Source of the DNA: Flavobacterium endophyticum
GTDB taxonomy: Bacteria; Bacteroidota; Bacteroidia; Flavobacteriales; Flavobacteriaceae
Length of the DNA stretch: 64,000 nucleotides
Reading direction: 5' to 3'
Assembly (NCBI RefSeq): GCF_003634455.1
Contig: NZ_RBLC01000001.1
Location: 1,116,001 to 1,180,000 of the forward strand
The position numbers and the translations under genes are program-made. The notes beneath the pieces were generated by a model. It searched no databases, was not told the DNA's origin, and saw only the letters and a list, made by a program, of their open reading frames with translations. This document shows, piece after piece, positions 52,958 through 61,800 of this stretch; the first letter of the stretch is position 1; every line of letters starts with the position of its first letter.

Positions 52958-53662
52958 ATGGCCTCCCAATCGCAAGCCTCTTTTGCAGCCCGCCTCTCGA
53001 AAGGCAAGAAGCTGTACCAATTACTCAATTCATTTCCGGGGTATGCACCAGATGTGCCGGAATTTGCTCCCCAGACCTTTAAGGCGATGCTGGAAGCAAT
53101 GACCGTCGCGCAAGCGCAGCATACAGAAGCCCATCATTCTTTTGCCGAAGCGGCTAAGCAGCGCAGGATCGTATTTAGCGAAAACCCCAATTCGCTATTA
53201 AAGACCATCACCTTGATTAATGCGTATATCAGGGGTAAATTCCAGAAAGATTCGCAGATTTATGCGGATGTGAATTCGCTCGTCAAAAAGATAAGGGGCG
53301 AAAAGCCCGTACGGATCACTCGGGATGCGGATACAGAAATGATAAGCCGCTCTGAAAAGTCTTATGGAAGCCAGGCAGAGTATTTGGGCGACCTGATTAC
53401 GCTGGCGACACAGCTAGGAGCCGACTATACGCCCACCAATAGCGCTATCAAGCTGGCAAAACTAAAAGAGCTGCATGCGCAAATCTTGCAACTTAACGAT
53501 CAGGCCTCGGTCAAGCTGGCCGCTTTTAAGCCCAAGGTAGTCGAGCGTCAAAATAATTTTGAGCAGCTTAACACTACCGCCAAACGCATCAAGGATATGG
53601 TCAAGGCGCAATACGGTGTCGACTCTATAGAACATAAGCTAGTCAAGGGACTCAGTTTCTAA
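52958..53662 (+). CDS. hypothetical helical protein
   Basis: A 234-residue, almost entirely helical soluble protein without signal peptide: MASQSQASFAARLSKGKKLY, then LEAMTVAQAQHTEAHHSF, LLKTITLINAYIRGKF and a C-terminal KRIKDMVKAQYGVDSIEHKL. I recall similar uncharacterised proteins in Flavobacteriia but know no function. Codon use and G+C resemble the neighbouring surface genes. It is a single-gene unit between the minisatellite and a terminator. Confidence 0.8.
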   Translation: MASQSQASFAARLSKGKKLYQLLNSFPGYAPDVPEFAPQTFKAMLEAMTVAQAQHTEAHHSFAEAAKQRRIVFSENPNSLLKTITLINAYIRGKFQKDSQIYADVNSLVKKIRGEKPVRITRDADTEMISRSEKSYGSQAEYLGDLITLATQLGADYTPTNSAIKLAKLKELHAQILQLNDQASVKLAAFKPKVVERQNNFEQLNTTAKRIKDMVKAQYGVDSIEHKLVKGLSF

Positions 53663-53674
53663 CAGCTAAAAAGC

Positions 53675-53707
53675 AAAAGCCGCCCTTAATTAAAGAGCGG
53701 CTTTTTC
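53675..53707 (+). terminator. intrinsic terminator
   Basis: Stem AAAAGCCGC (53675-53683) / GCGGCTTTT (53697-53705) with a 13-base loop and T-run, 12 bases after the stop at 53662. Confidence 0.88.
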
Positions 53708-53770
53708 GATTACGATTTTAAAGAGGGGTAAAAAAAGAAGTTATTCTAACTATTGCTTATCATAGAAATC

Positions 53771-53949
53771 TTAGGATGTTTTCACAAAGATAAGAATTTC
53801 TTGGTCTGAAACAGCATCATCATTGTAATCGGAATCATCGTTTTTTATGACCCGTATCCTGTCTGCCGCTACCGATTCTAACCGCCATGATAGTATAACA
53901 ACACCGGCGCGGTTACATTTTATGGTTTTGGTACGGAGCAGCAACACTT
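53771..53949 (-). pseudogene. decayed C-terminal duplicate of the lipocalin-like lipoprotein
   Basis: The minus strand encodes a fragment readable as WRLESVAADRIRVIKNDDSD, then YNDDAVSDQEILIFVKTS and a stop. It closely parallels WRLQSVTADRLRIIENDDRD and the following end of the intact gene just upstream (53950-54432). There is no start codon or N-terminal half. It is a remnant of a tandem duplication. Confidence 0.7.
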
Positions 53950-54432
53950 CTAGGGCACTCTTGCTAAAACCGAGATTTCTTTATCTAAAATGCCGTCATT
54001 ATTATAATCGCGGTCGTCATTTTCTATGATTCGAAGCCTGTCTGCCGTCACCGATTGCAGGCGCCAAGATTCTACAACAGTACCATTGCGGCTAAAAGCA
54101 ATGATTTTGGTGCCGGCATCATACGAATAGGTACCGGTTGTTTCCTGTCTTATGATGCAGTCTTGATCTTCATCACTAGCATCATTTTCATAAAACACAA
54201 AATGAAAGGTTTGGTCTGCTGCCATTTCAAACCGATTCTCTGCCGAGCATCCTGTTATAATTTCTGTCAAAATAACGGTAGTATCGCTGCCCGATACTGC
54301 CTCGGCAGTGGTATACTGCCACATTCCGACAACACTGCCGCTTTCAATTGCTTTGGCATTGTCATCGTCTTTGTTACAGGAAACAATAGCCAATGGCAGC
54401 ACTACTAAGCACCATACAGATCTTTTTTTCAT
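53950..54432 (-). CDS. lipocalin-like lipoprotein
   Basis: A 160-residue lipoprotein with lipobox AIVSC at residues 15-19. The mature part has the pattern of small Bacteroidota lipocalin-like proteins: GMWQYTTAEAV at the first strand, a mid-protein TGTYSYDAGTKIIAF, and SWRLQSVTADRLRI near the end. It probably forms a beta-barrel that may bind a hydrophobic ligand in the periplasm. The tail contains an Asp-rich segment (NDDRDYNNDGILDKE) like a calcium loop. A broken copy of its C-terminus follows directly. Confidence 0.82.
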   Translation of the reverse strand: MKKRSVWCLVVLPLAIVSCNKDDDNAKAIESGSVVGMWQYTTAEAVSGSDTTVILTEIITGCSAENRFEMAADQTFHFVFYENDASDEDQDCIIRQETTGTYSYDAGTKIIAFSRNGTVVESWRLQSVTADRLRIIENDDRDYNNDGILDKEISVLARVP

Positions 54433-54493
54433 CGTCTTACATTTTTAAAGGTTATTACATCATATCTAAAAAAGCCCTGGACCTGAGATTGTA

Positions 54494-54871
54494 TTATCGG
54501 AAAGGATACTCTTCTAAAAAACAAGTAACTTCTTCAATAAAATCTTTTTTTTCGCACCTCCGTATCCGTATCCTTGTCCTTTTCCCGTCTTTAGTAAACA
54601 CACACAGCCTATAAGACCGCAAATCATGTGCTGAATAGAGAAGGCAATAGGCTGCTGCACAAGAGCCCGTAACATAAAGTGAATCGGCTCTCAAGCAATA
54701 TGCAAGTAGCGGACCAAGCGACAGCAATAGGACGGCACGGATGATACCGTGATAGGGAATATTCTTTCTAGACACAAAAATCCGATCGATATTCGCAATA
54801 TCAAATTCATGCACAGCCCCTTTATAATTGAGGGTCATTTTTGACTCGACTATGTTGATGTATTTTGACAT
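54494..54871 (-). CDS. small membrane protein of unknown function
   Basis: A 125-residue protein with two adjacent hydrophobic segments (about 44-80, AVLLLSLGPLLAYCL and AAAYCLLYSAHDL). They are flanked by short beta strands before (MTLNYKGAVHEFDIANIDRI) and after (RLCVFTKDGKRTRIRI). This resembles PH-like small membrane proteins (DUF6232 type), but I am not certain. The start is set at 54871, because the 32 residues upstream to 54967 look non-coding. It may be the last gene of the minus-strand surface operon. Confidence 0.6.
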   Translation of the reverse strand: MSKYINIVESKMTLNYKGAVHEFDIANIDRIFVSRKNIPYHGIIRAVLLLSLGPLLAYCLRADSLYVTGSCAAAYCLLYSAHDLRSYRLCVFTKDGKRTRIRIRRCEKKDFIEEVTCFLEEYPFR

Positions 54872-54983
54872 TGACGTTTCGTATAGAATTAGTTTTAGTA
54901 TTCGTATTTCCTCCACAAAACAATCTTTTATATCCTCATCCTCTTTCTCATTATATCCTGCTTTCAACTTTCAGCCCTACACC

Positions 54984-55973
54984 TTAATTCAGCCTTTTGG
55001 CCGTAAAATAAAAATAATAGTTAGAGGCATCTCCGGTGGCATGCCAAGTACAATTGTACCACTCGCCATTGGTAAAGGTGACCATAACATTTATATATTC
55101 GGAGTCATAGTTAATTGAATTTGTTCCAAGATCATCATCTCCGTCAATATAATAACTATAATAACCGGGATTAATAGTTGTACCAGCCCCGTTAACATAT
55201 GCATTGATAGTTGAAAAAGCGGAAATGTTATAAGTAATAGCTGTACCAGTAGTATTGAAAAATTTAGGCGCCGTATCACCATTAAAATCAGCTTCAATAA
55301 AATCCATTCTTAAACCATTAATTACAATAAATTTTGCCTGTTCTGTTGCATTAGACAGCTCATAAGCCGAACGTCTATTGGTAGTGGTTATATTGCCCGC
55401 GTTTTTCCCATTCATCATATTTCTTGATCCTCCATTTGCTGTAAAGGTGGCAGCAGGTACAACTGCCCTAAACGACTTAATGCCATTCACCTCAAAATTA
55501 TTATTGTTGGTGATAACCGTAGATTGCAGAAAAACGTCCCATAAAGCAGCCGATATTATATTATTTGTGTTTTTAACTACTACTACCGACTGCCCCGGTT
55601 TGATAACAATAGTATTTGCAATAGAAGCAGCGTTGGTTTGTATCAGCTGTGTGCTGTTTCCTTTGATGGTCACATCAAATGCCGAAGTATTTTTGATGCG
55701 GTACACCCTTCCGTAAAATGCATCTTTAGCGGCATCTGCCACCACGGCATTGGGCAGCGTAAGGGTAATTGCCGCTGTATTTCCCAGTACATTTACAAAT
55801 TGATCGGTATTGGTGAGGGCAGCATCTGCTGCTATAACTTTATAGCTCCCTGCATAAGAACCGTTTACGGTAAGGCTGCTGTTAGGATTTTTGGTGTTGA
55901 TGCCCGTGTTTTGGGCATACAGGCTACCAACAGCCAACGCAGCTAATAGTAGGGTAACGAGTATTTTTTTCAT
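54984..55973 (-). CDS. secreted protein, tail-fibre-like N-terminus, paralogue 1
   Basis: A 329-residue exported protein (signal peptide 1-20, ending SLYAQ). It begins with the NTGINTKNPNSSLTVNGSYA segment, also found in Bacteroidota fibre-like and adhesin-like proteins. A beta-rich middle follows (ITLTLPNAVVADAAKDAFYG, then TIKGNSTQLIQ). The C-terminal domain contains many aromatic residues (NPGYYSYYIDGDDD, then WYNCTWHATGDASNYYFYF). It has no type IX sorting tail. It is a close paralogue of the next gene upstream (56015-57007), with long stretches identical in both halves. Its function is unknown, perhaps a secreted fibre tip or lectin-like domain. Confidence 0.82.
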   Translation of the reverse strand: MKKILVTLLLAALAVGSLYAQNTGINTKNPNSSLTVNGSYAGSYKVIAADAALTNTDQFVNVLGNTAAITLTLPNAVVADAAKDAFYGRVYRIKNTSAFDVTIKGNSTQLIQTNAASIANTIVIKPGQSVVVVKNTNNIISAALWDVFLQSTVITNNNNFEVNGIKSFRAVVPAATFTANGGSRNMMNGKNAGNITTTNRRSAYELSNATEQAKFIVINGLRMDFIEADFNGDTAPKFFNTTGTAITYNISAFSTINAYVNGAGTTINPGYYSYYIDGDDDLGTNSINYDSEYINVMVTFTNGEWYNCTWHATGDASNYYFYFTAKRLN

Positions 55974-56014
55974 TCCCTGATTTTTAAATTATTAATTACT
56001 ACTTTGTGCACTTC

Positions 56015-57007
56015 CTAATTCAGCCTTTGGGCTGTAAAATAAAAATAATAGTTAGTGGCATCTCTGGTAGCGTGCCAAGTACAGTTGTACCACTCGCCAT
56101 TGGTAAAGGTTAGCATAGCGTTCACATATTCTATATCTCCTTGGTCTACTGTCGAAAAATCATCATTCCCATCAACATTAAAACTATAATAACCGGGAGC
56201 AATAGTTGTATTAGCCCCGTTAACATATCTATCGCCAGTTGAAAGAGAGGAAATATTATAGGTTATTGCTCCGGCAGTAGTATTGAAAAGTTTGGGAGAT
56301 GTAGATGGGTTACCCCTCCAGCTTTGAAGAAAATCCATTCTTAAACCATTAATTACAATAAATTTTGCTTGTTCTGCTGCAGTAGACAGCTCATAAGCCG
56401 AACGTCTATTGGAATTGATTGTATTGTTCACATTTTTTCCATTCATCATTTTGTTTGATGCACTATAGTCTGTAAAGGTGGAAGCAGGTACAACTGCCTT
56501 AAACGACTTAATGGCATGCACCTCAAAATTATTATTGTTGGTGATGGCAGTAGACTGCAGAAAAACATCCCATAAGGCAACTGCTACTGTATTATTTGTG
56601 TTTTTAACAACCATTACCGATAGTCCCGGTTTAAGAACAAAAGTATTTACAATGGAAGCAGCATCGATTTGCAGCAACTGTGTGCCGTTTCCTTTGATGG
56701 TCACATCAAATGCCGAAGTATTTTTGATGTGATACACCCTTCCGTAAAATGCATCTTTAGCGGCATCTGCCACCACGGCATTGGGCAGCGTAAGGGTAAC
56801 TGCCGCTGCACTGCCCAGTACATTTACAAATTGATCGGTATTGGTGAGGGTAGCATCTGCGGCTATAGTTTTGTAGCTCCCGGCATAAGAACCGTTTACG
56901 GTAAGACTGCTGTTAGGATTTTTGGTGTTAATCCCCGTGTTCTGGGCCTGCAGTTTACCAACGACGAACGTACCTAATAATAGGGTAACGAGTATTTTTT
57001 TCATCAT
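56015..57007 (-). CDS. secreted protein, tail-fibre-like N-terminus, paralogue 2
   Basis: A 330-residue paralogue of the preceding entry, with the same signal peptide style, the same NTGINTKNPNSSLTVNGSYA opening and the same C-terminal end (WYNCTWHATRDATNYYFYF). Differences cluster around residues 165-265 (for example YSASNKMMNGKNVNNTINS and SWRGNPSTSPKL), which suggests a variable binding face on a constant frame. It lies 41 bases from paralogue 1 in the same operon. Confidence 0.82.
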   Translation of the reverse strand: MMKKILVTLLLGTFVVGKLQAQNTGINTKNPNSSLTVNGSYAGSYKTIAADATLTNTDQFVNVLGSAAAVTLTLPNAVVADAAKDAFYGRVYHIKNTSAFDVTIKGNGTQLLQIDAASIVNTFVLKPGLSVMVVKNTNNTVAVALWDVFLQSTAITNNNNFEVHAIKSFKAVVPASTFTDYSASNKMMNGKNVNNTINSNRRSAYELSTAAEQAKFIVINGLRMDFLQSWRGNPSTSPKLFNTTAGAITYNISSLSTGDRYVNGANTTIAPGYYSFNVDGNDDFSTVDQGDIEYVNAMLTFTNGEWYNCTWHATRDATNYYFYFTAQRLN

Positions 57008-57099
57008 TCTAATTTTTTAATTATGATATTCGTATAAAGCAATCTTATCCCTCTCTACTTTTCACTTTAGATTTGCACTTCCAACCTTGTTTGTCCTCT

Positions 57100-57900
57100 T
57101 TATTGTATAGGAAGAGCATAAAAATAATTTTCGGGACTATTGGTGTTATAGCTAAAAATAGTAGTGCTCCATTTTTGAAAAACTAAATATATAGTAACAC
57201 CAGCTGGTGCAGTTACCTCAATTACTGAGCTTCCTGATATGAAGCCTGTTCCAGTAACATCCGCAGGCAAGGCTTTGGCCGCTTTAAGTAATATCCCTGC
57301 ATAAGTGGTGCTAGTGCCAGCTGGCCCCAAGTGCGTAAAACCTGCTTGTGCTACACTGGCAGTATTTGATGACAAATAGCAATGCTGCCAAATATCGGTA
57401 GTGATATTATTAAAGGTCATTCCAGCATTTACTGCCCACTTCCCTGGGGCAAGCGTTATAGACACGCCAGAATAGACAATTGTTCCTGAACCAGCGTTAG
57501 CATTTACAGTGGCTGGAACGGGCGGAAATGCACCTAATATGGTAGGGCGGAATGCCGGGACTGCAGCCCAGGCACCTACTCCATTGGCATCACTGGTAAG
57601 CACATAGCCATTGGCTTGTGTACCATCCATAATTTTAATCGCCGCTCCGGCAGTTCCATTATTTATCACCAGTTTTGCGTTTGGCACAACAGTACCAATG
57701 CCTACATTGCCTGCTTGAGTCACTACAAAATCATTAGCCTGCTGTGGCGCAGTCGGATCGCCGCTGGCATTATTATCCCTAGCCCCATCCACATGCAAGG
57801 TGCCTTTCGGGTTTTTGGTATTTACTCCCGATTGTTGCGCATAAGCGGAAGCAGATAGGGATAAAATAAGTACTGCGGCTATAATTTTATTCTGTTTCAT
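57100..57900 (-). CDS. secreted tail-fibre-like protein, paralogue 3
   Basis: A 266-residue exported protein (signal 1-21, ending AYAQ). It has the fibre-type motif GNVGIGTVVPNAKLVINNGT after a QSGVNTKNPKGTLHVDGARD opening. The C-terminal beta domain contains APGKWAVNAGMTFNN, HCYLSSN and FISGSSVIEVTAP, then NYFYALPIQ. Motifs of the NVGIGT type are common just before trimerising, receptor-binding or chaperone domains in phage tail fibres and Bacteroidota surface proteins. It is paralogous to 57981-58766. Confidence 0.82.
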   Translation of the reverse strand: MKQNKIIAAVLILSLSASAYAQQSGVNTKNPKGTLHVDGARDNNASGDPTAPQQANDFVVTQAGNVGIGTVVPNAKLVINNGTAGAAIKIMDGTQANGYVLTSDANGVGAWAAVPAFRPTILGAFPPVPATVNANAGSGTIVYSGVSITLAPGKWAVNAGMTFNNITTDIWQHCYLSSNTASVAQAGFTHLGPAGTSTTYAGILLKAAKALPADVTGTGFISGSSVIEVTAPAGVTIYLVFQKWSTTIFSYNTNSPENYFYALPIQ

Positions 57901-57980
57901 GTTAATTAATTATCATATTGTATCCTCTGTACTATGCAACGGTATTCATCTTCGTGTCTATTTGAAAACTAATCCCTTCA

Positions 57981-58766
57981 TCAATCTACTGGTTTTGCAA
58001 AAAAATAATTTTCGAGATAGGTTTTTGGATTAAACTTGTATGCGCCAACGGGCTGATTCTGCAACAATAAATAAATAACAACCGATGGCGCTGTCACCTC
58101 TATCAGTGTACTACCGGTAACAAAGCCAAATTGCATTAATGGCGTCGGGTTAGTGTCCATAAGCCCTTGTACCAATACTCCGCCATAGCTTGTTTGTACG
58201 CCAGCAGGTCCCAAAAAATTAAAACCAGTCTGCTGAAGCGCATTAGTAGCTGACGACAGGTAACAGCGTTGAAAGAGGGTTGAATTTCCATTTGTAAAAG
58301 TAACACCTGCATGTACCATCCACTTTCCCCTACTCAGCGTAATCGATATCTTTGAATCTATTGGAGCCATACCACCATTAGGCACTATGAGGCCTGGATC
58401 GGTTGTTGGAAAAGTTCCATTAACCAAGGGCTTCACTACCGAAGGGCTGATCCATCTTGCAAGACCAGTGGCATCGGTAGTTAAAATACTGCCCGCCCTT
58501 TCTCCACCATCTTTAATTTGAATTTTTCCCCTAAGGTCCAACTTATGGCTAGGGCTTAAGGTGCCAATACCTACATTACCTGCATTGGTTACTATAAAAT
58601 CGTTAGCTTGCTGTGCCGCATCAGGATCGCCGCTAGCATTATTATCTTTACCGGCATCAACATGCAAAGGGCTTTTAGGGTTTTTAGTATTCACCCCGGT
58701 GTTTTGAGCATAAACACTACCAGTGGCCAGTGCGCCTAATAGTATTGTAACGAGCCTATTTTTCAT
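57981..58766 (-). CDS. secreted tail-fibre-like protein, paralogue 4
   Basis: A 261-residue exported protein (signal 1-20, ending SVYAQ) with the same layout as paralogue 3: NTGVNTKNPKSPLHVDAGKD, NAGNVGIGTLSPSHKLDLRG, then SRGKWMVHAGVTFTNG, RCYLSSATN and NYFFAKPVD at the end. The two share both ends while internal loops differ. It is transcribed right after the giant repeat protein, with a 56-base gap. Confidence 0.82.
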   Translation of the reverse strand: MKNRLVTILLGALATGSVYAQNTGVNTKNPKSPLHVDAGKDNNASGDPDAAQQANDFIVTNAGNVGIGTLSPSHKLDLRGKIQIKDGGERAGSILTTDATGLARWISPSVVKPLVNGTFPTTDPGLIVPNGGMAPIDSKISITLSRGKWMVHAGVTFTNGNSTLFQRCYLSSATNALQQTGFNFLGPAGVQTSYGGVLVQGLMDTNPTPLMQFGFVTGSTLIEVTAPSVVIYLLLQNQPVGAYKFNPKTYLENYFFAKPVD

Positions 58767-58822
58767 CCCTTTGCTTTTTTAATTGTTGGTATGGATATCG
58801 GGTAGCAAGACCTTTCTGTTTT

Positions 58823-61800
58823 TTACTTCCCGCTTTTGTTGGTGTCTTTTTTCTGGTTTTCCAGCATGATTTTTTCCAATTTTTCTAACCTGGCCTTGGT
58901 GGCTTCGGCATCTTCTTTCAGGGCTTTTATTTCGGCCTGCTGTTGGTCTATCAGCTTTTGCTGCTCAATAGTATGCAGGTATAGCTCTTCTACTTTTTCA
59001 AGCATTTGTATGCTCAGTTCGGAGATATTGAATACGTAATCGCCTTTTTCGTTTTTGCGGAGGCCTTTGATACTGGTTACGCCAGGCAAATGTTTGTTCT
59101 TGTTGATAAATGCTTCTACTTCTTTCAGCGATTTAAAAGAATAATCGCTTTTCAGTTCAGAGAAGCCATTAAAATAATCTTCAAACACATAATCGGGAAA
59201 GACAGAGTTGACCGTTTCAATGCCCCCGTTAACAGCAAGCAAGGTATTGGGATTGGCGGCGGTGGCGGGGCTGCCCAGCATCATATTGGTGGTACCTATG
59301 CCTACTTTACCAGCACTGTTAACATGGATTCTTGTAGTAGCAGCCGTTTGCAATTGTAAATTTCCTGTTGATGAACTACCAGTACCTAGGACAAGCCCAG
59401 TGGTATTAGCTGCAAGTACACCTGTCGTTACATAAGCATCGCCATTATAACGCTGTCCTATATTTACCAAACTATTGGCAGCCTGTAATTGTATAACCGC
59501 ATCGCCAGTTGATGTTCCGTGATACAAGGTATTGTTTGCGCCGCTGTGATTAATTTTTGTTTCTCTGGTATTTGGCCCAAATGATTTAAAATTAAGAGTC
59601 TTCCCTGTCATAGTTACAACCCTGGTGTTAGAGGCATCGGTAGCAAGTGTACCATCTGTGGTATAAATGTTATTTGCTGGCAATGCCGATTGGTCTATCC
59701 ATGTTGGTGCATTGCTGCCATTTGAAGTCAACACCTGATTTGCCAATGGCGAATTGGCCATTTGCGTAGTAGTTACCGCACCGTTTTGTATCTTATTAGT
59801 TGTTACCGCATTATCTTGTATCTGGTTTGTTCCTACCGCATTGGCTTGTATATGGGTATTGCCAATTCCGCCAGGTGCCACGCTTACAGTTGTTGCCACC
59901 AAAACAGCATTAGCAACGCTTCCGGCGGCTCCCCCGTTTAGCGCTATAGAAGCATCAGCGGTAAGGTTTTTACCAATCCCCGTAGCCGCAGTGTTTACCG
60001 AAAGCGTACCATCGGCAGCTATATTAAGGCCTGCCCCCGCTTTTACCGCACCTGGAATAACAGTGGTAGCGGTAGGTACGCTAACGGTGTATGCTGTATT
60101 TCCAATAGGACTTGGTGTTGTTGGTGTTACGCTAACATTTGTACCCGCTACAACTGAACTTGTTGTTTGGTTGGCGGTAATGGCTGGTGCTAAGTTTAAT
60201 GGTGCACTAGGCTGCCCATTTACAGTGCTTATCAATTGGTTGCTTGCATTTAACGACAGCCCATTGCTGTTGATGATGTTAACAGCTGTTCCCGTTACAC
60301 TGTTTACGGTAGTGGTTAGGCTGTTATTGTTAGAAAGATTAGACACCGAAATAGCAGGTACCAAAGTAGATTGGTTGACCCAGGTTGGTGCACCTGCTCC
60401 ATTAGTGGTTAATACTTGGTTGATGCCGGCAGTGGCCATTTTAGCCGGAGTTACCGCACCGTTCTTGATGTTGGCTGTTACGTTAGCAAGGGTTGCTCCC
60501 AAACCACCAGTTATGTCAAGGTCAGCTGAAGTAAAGTCCTTCCCTATACCCGAAGTGCCGGTGTTTACCGAAAGTGTACCATCAGTAGCTACATTAAGAC
60601 CTGCTCCTGCTTTTACCGCACCTGCAATAGCAGTGGTAGCGGTAGGTACGTTAACGGTGTATGCGGTATTGTTGCTGCCTCCTGGTGTATTTGCTTGCAC
60701 CGTAGTGTTAGTTCCCGCTACAACTGAACTTGTTTTTTCGAGGGAAGAAATATCTTTCCATGAAAGCGTGCTACTTGCCATTCCATTGGTAACCAATACC
60801 TGGTTATCCGAACCACCATCTCTTGGAAAAACATAATTGGATGTAGGTGTGCCAGCAGGATTATAAAATGCAAAATTAACGCCAGCTCCAGGGGTTATTT
60901 CTATATGAGAACTTCCTGTTGTTGGATCATAACTACTCATCGTTAAACTGCTCATGCCTAAGGCATCATTGTTGTATGAGCCAATACCATTCCAATAACC
61001 AGAAGTGTTTGAGCGCAAAGCGAAGCCACTTGGATCAATATATGCCCTTGCATCAATAACAGGACTTTTACTAAGTTTCACCTCAAAATTGTCCTTAGTT
61101 AAAAGGAGCTTAGAAAATTCGGTGGCCAAACCTAGTAGCTGATTATTAGCTACAGACATCAGCATATTACCATCAGTATCTTTACTATCAAAATGGTTAT
61201 AAAAACCTGGGCTACCTACACCTAAAACTTTCATATCTCCTTTTACCTCAAACTTTTTGGTTGATTCCCCATCAGTAGCTGTAAAGCCTACGGCTACGTT
61301 GCCCTGTTGGTAGATTTTATCGGTATTATGGTCAGCTATAGCCGTTGTTCCTTGTACATTCCAAGGCTCAGTAGGTGGTGAAAGAGTAGGAATCCTAAAC
61401 GTTACTGGTGTTCCGGCTTCGTTAGTATATGTATAGTCATTACCAATTTGAGTAAGGGTGGTTACTGTTTCGTTCCTCGCTATGATCTGTGCCATGTCGA
61501 GGGTAGTGGTATTCCCATCCTCATCCTTGTAGGTCAGCTCCTTGGTGGCTGTATCGTAGCCCAGTATGGTCAGCGTCTCGTTAGCCTGCACAAGTTCCTC
61601 GATATTGATCGTCTGCGTCGTGCCCGTGGCGTCTACATAGGTAAAGTTCGTGCCGTTATAGGACACGTTCCCGCCTACCGTAGTATTCGTAAGGTTTTCG
61701 ATAAGCTGGTTCAGCACCTCCGTGTTGCTGATGATCTCCTCAAAGTTGTTCATCACGTCGGCAGGAACATTGATGGTCACCTCGGCGCCAGCCTCGTTTT

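Noticed and set aside
59754-60836. A 360-residue plus-strand ORF rich in Ala, Val and Pro
   Set aside because: It is the reverse complement of the Thr/Asn/Val stalk of the fibre gene. The minus-strand frame continues through it with recognisable domains.
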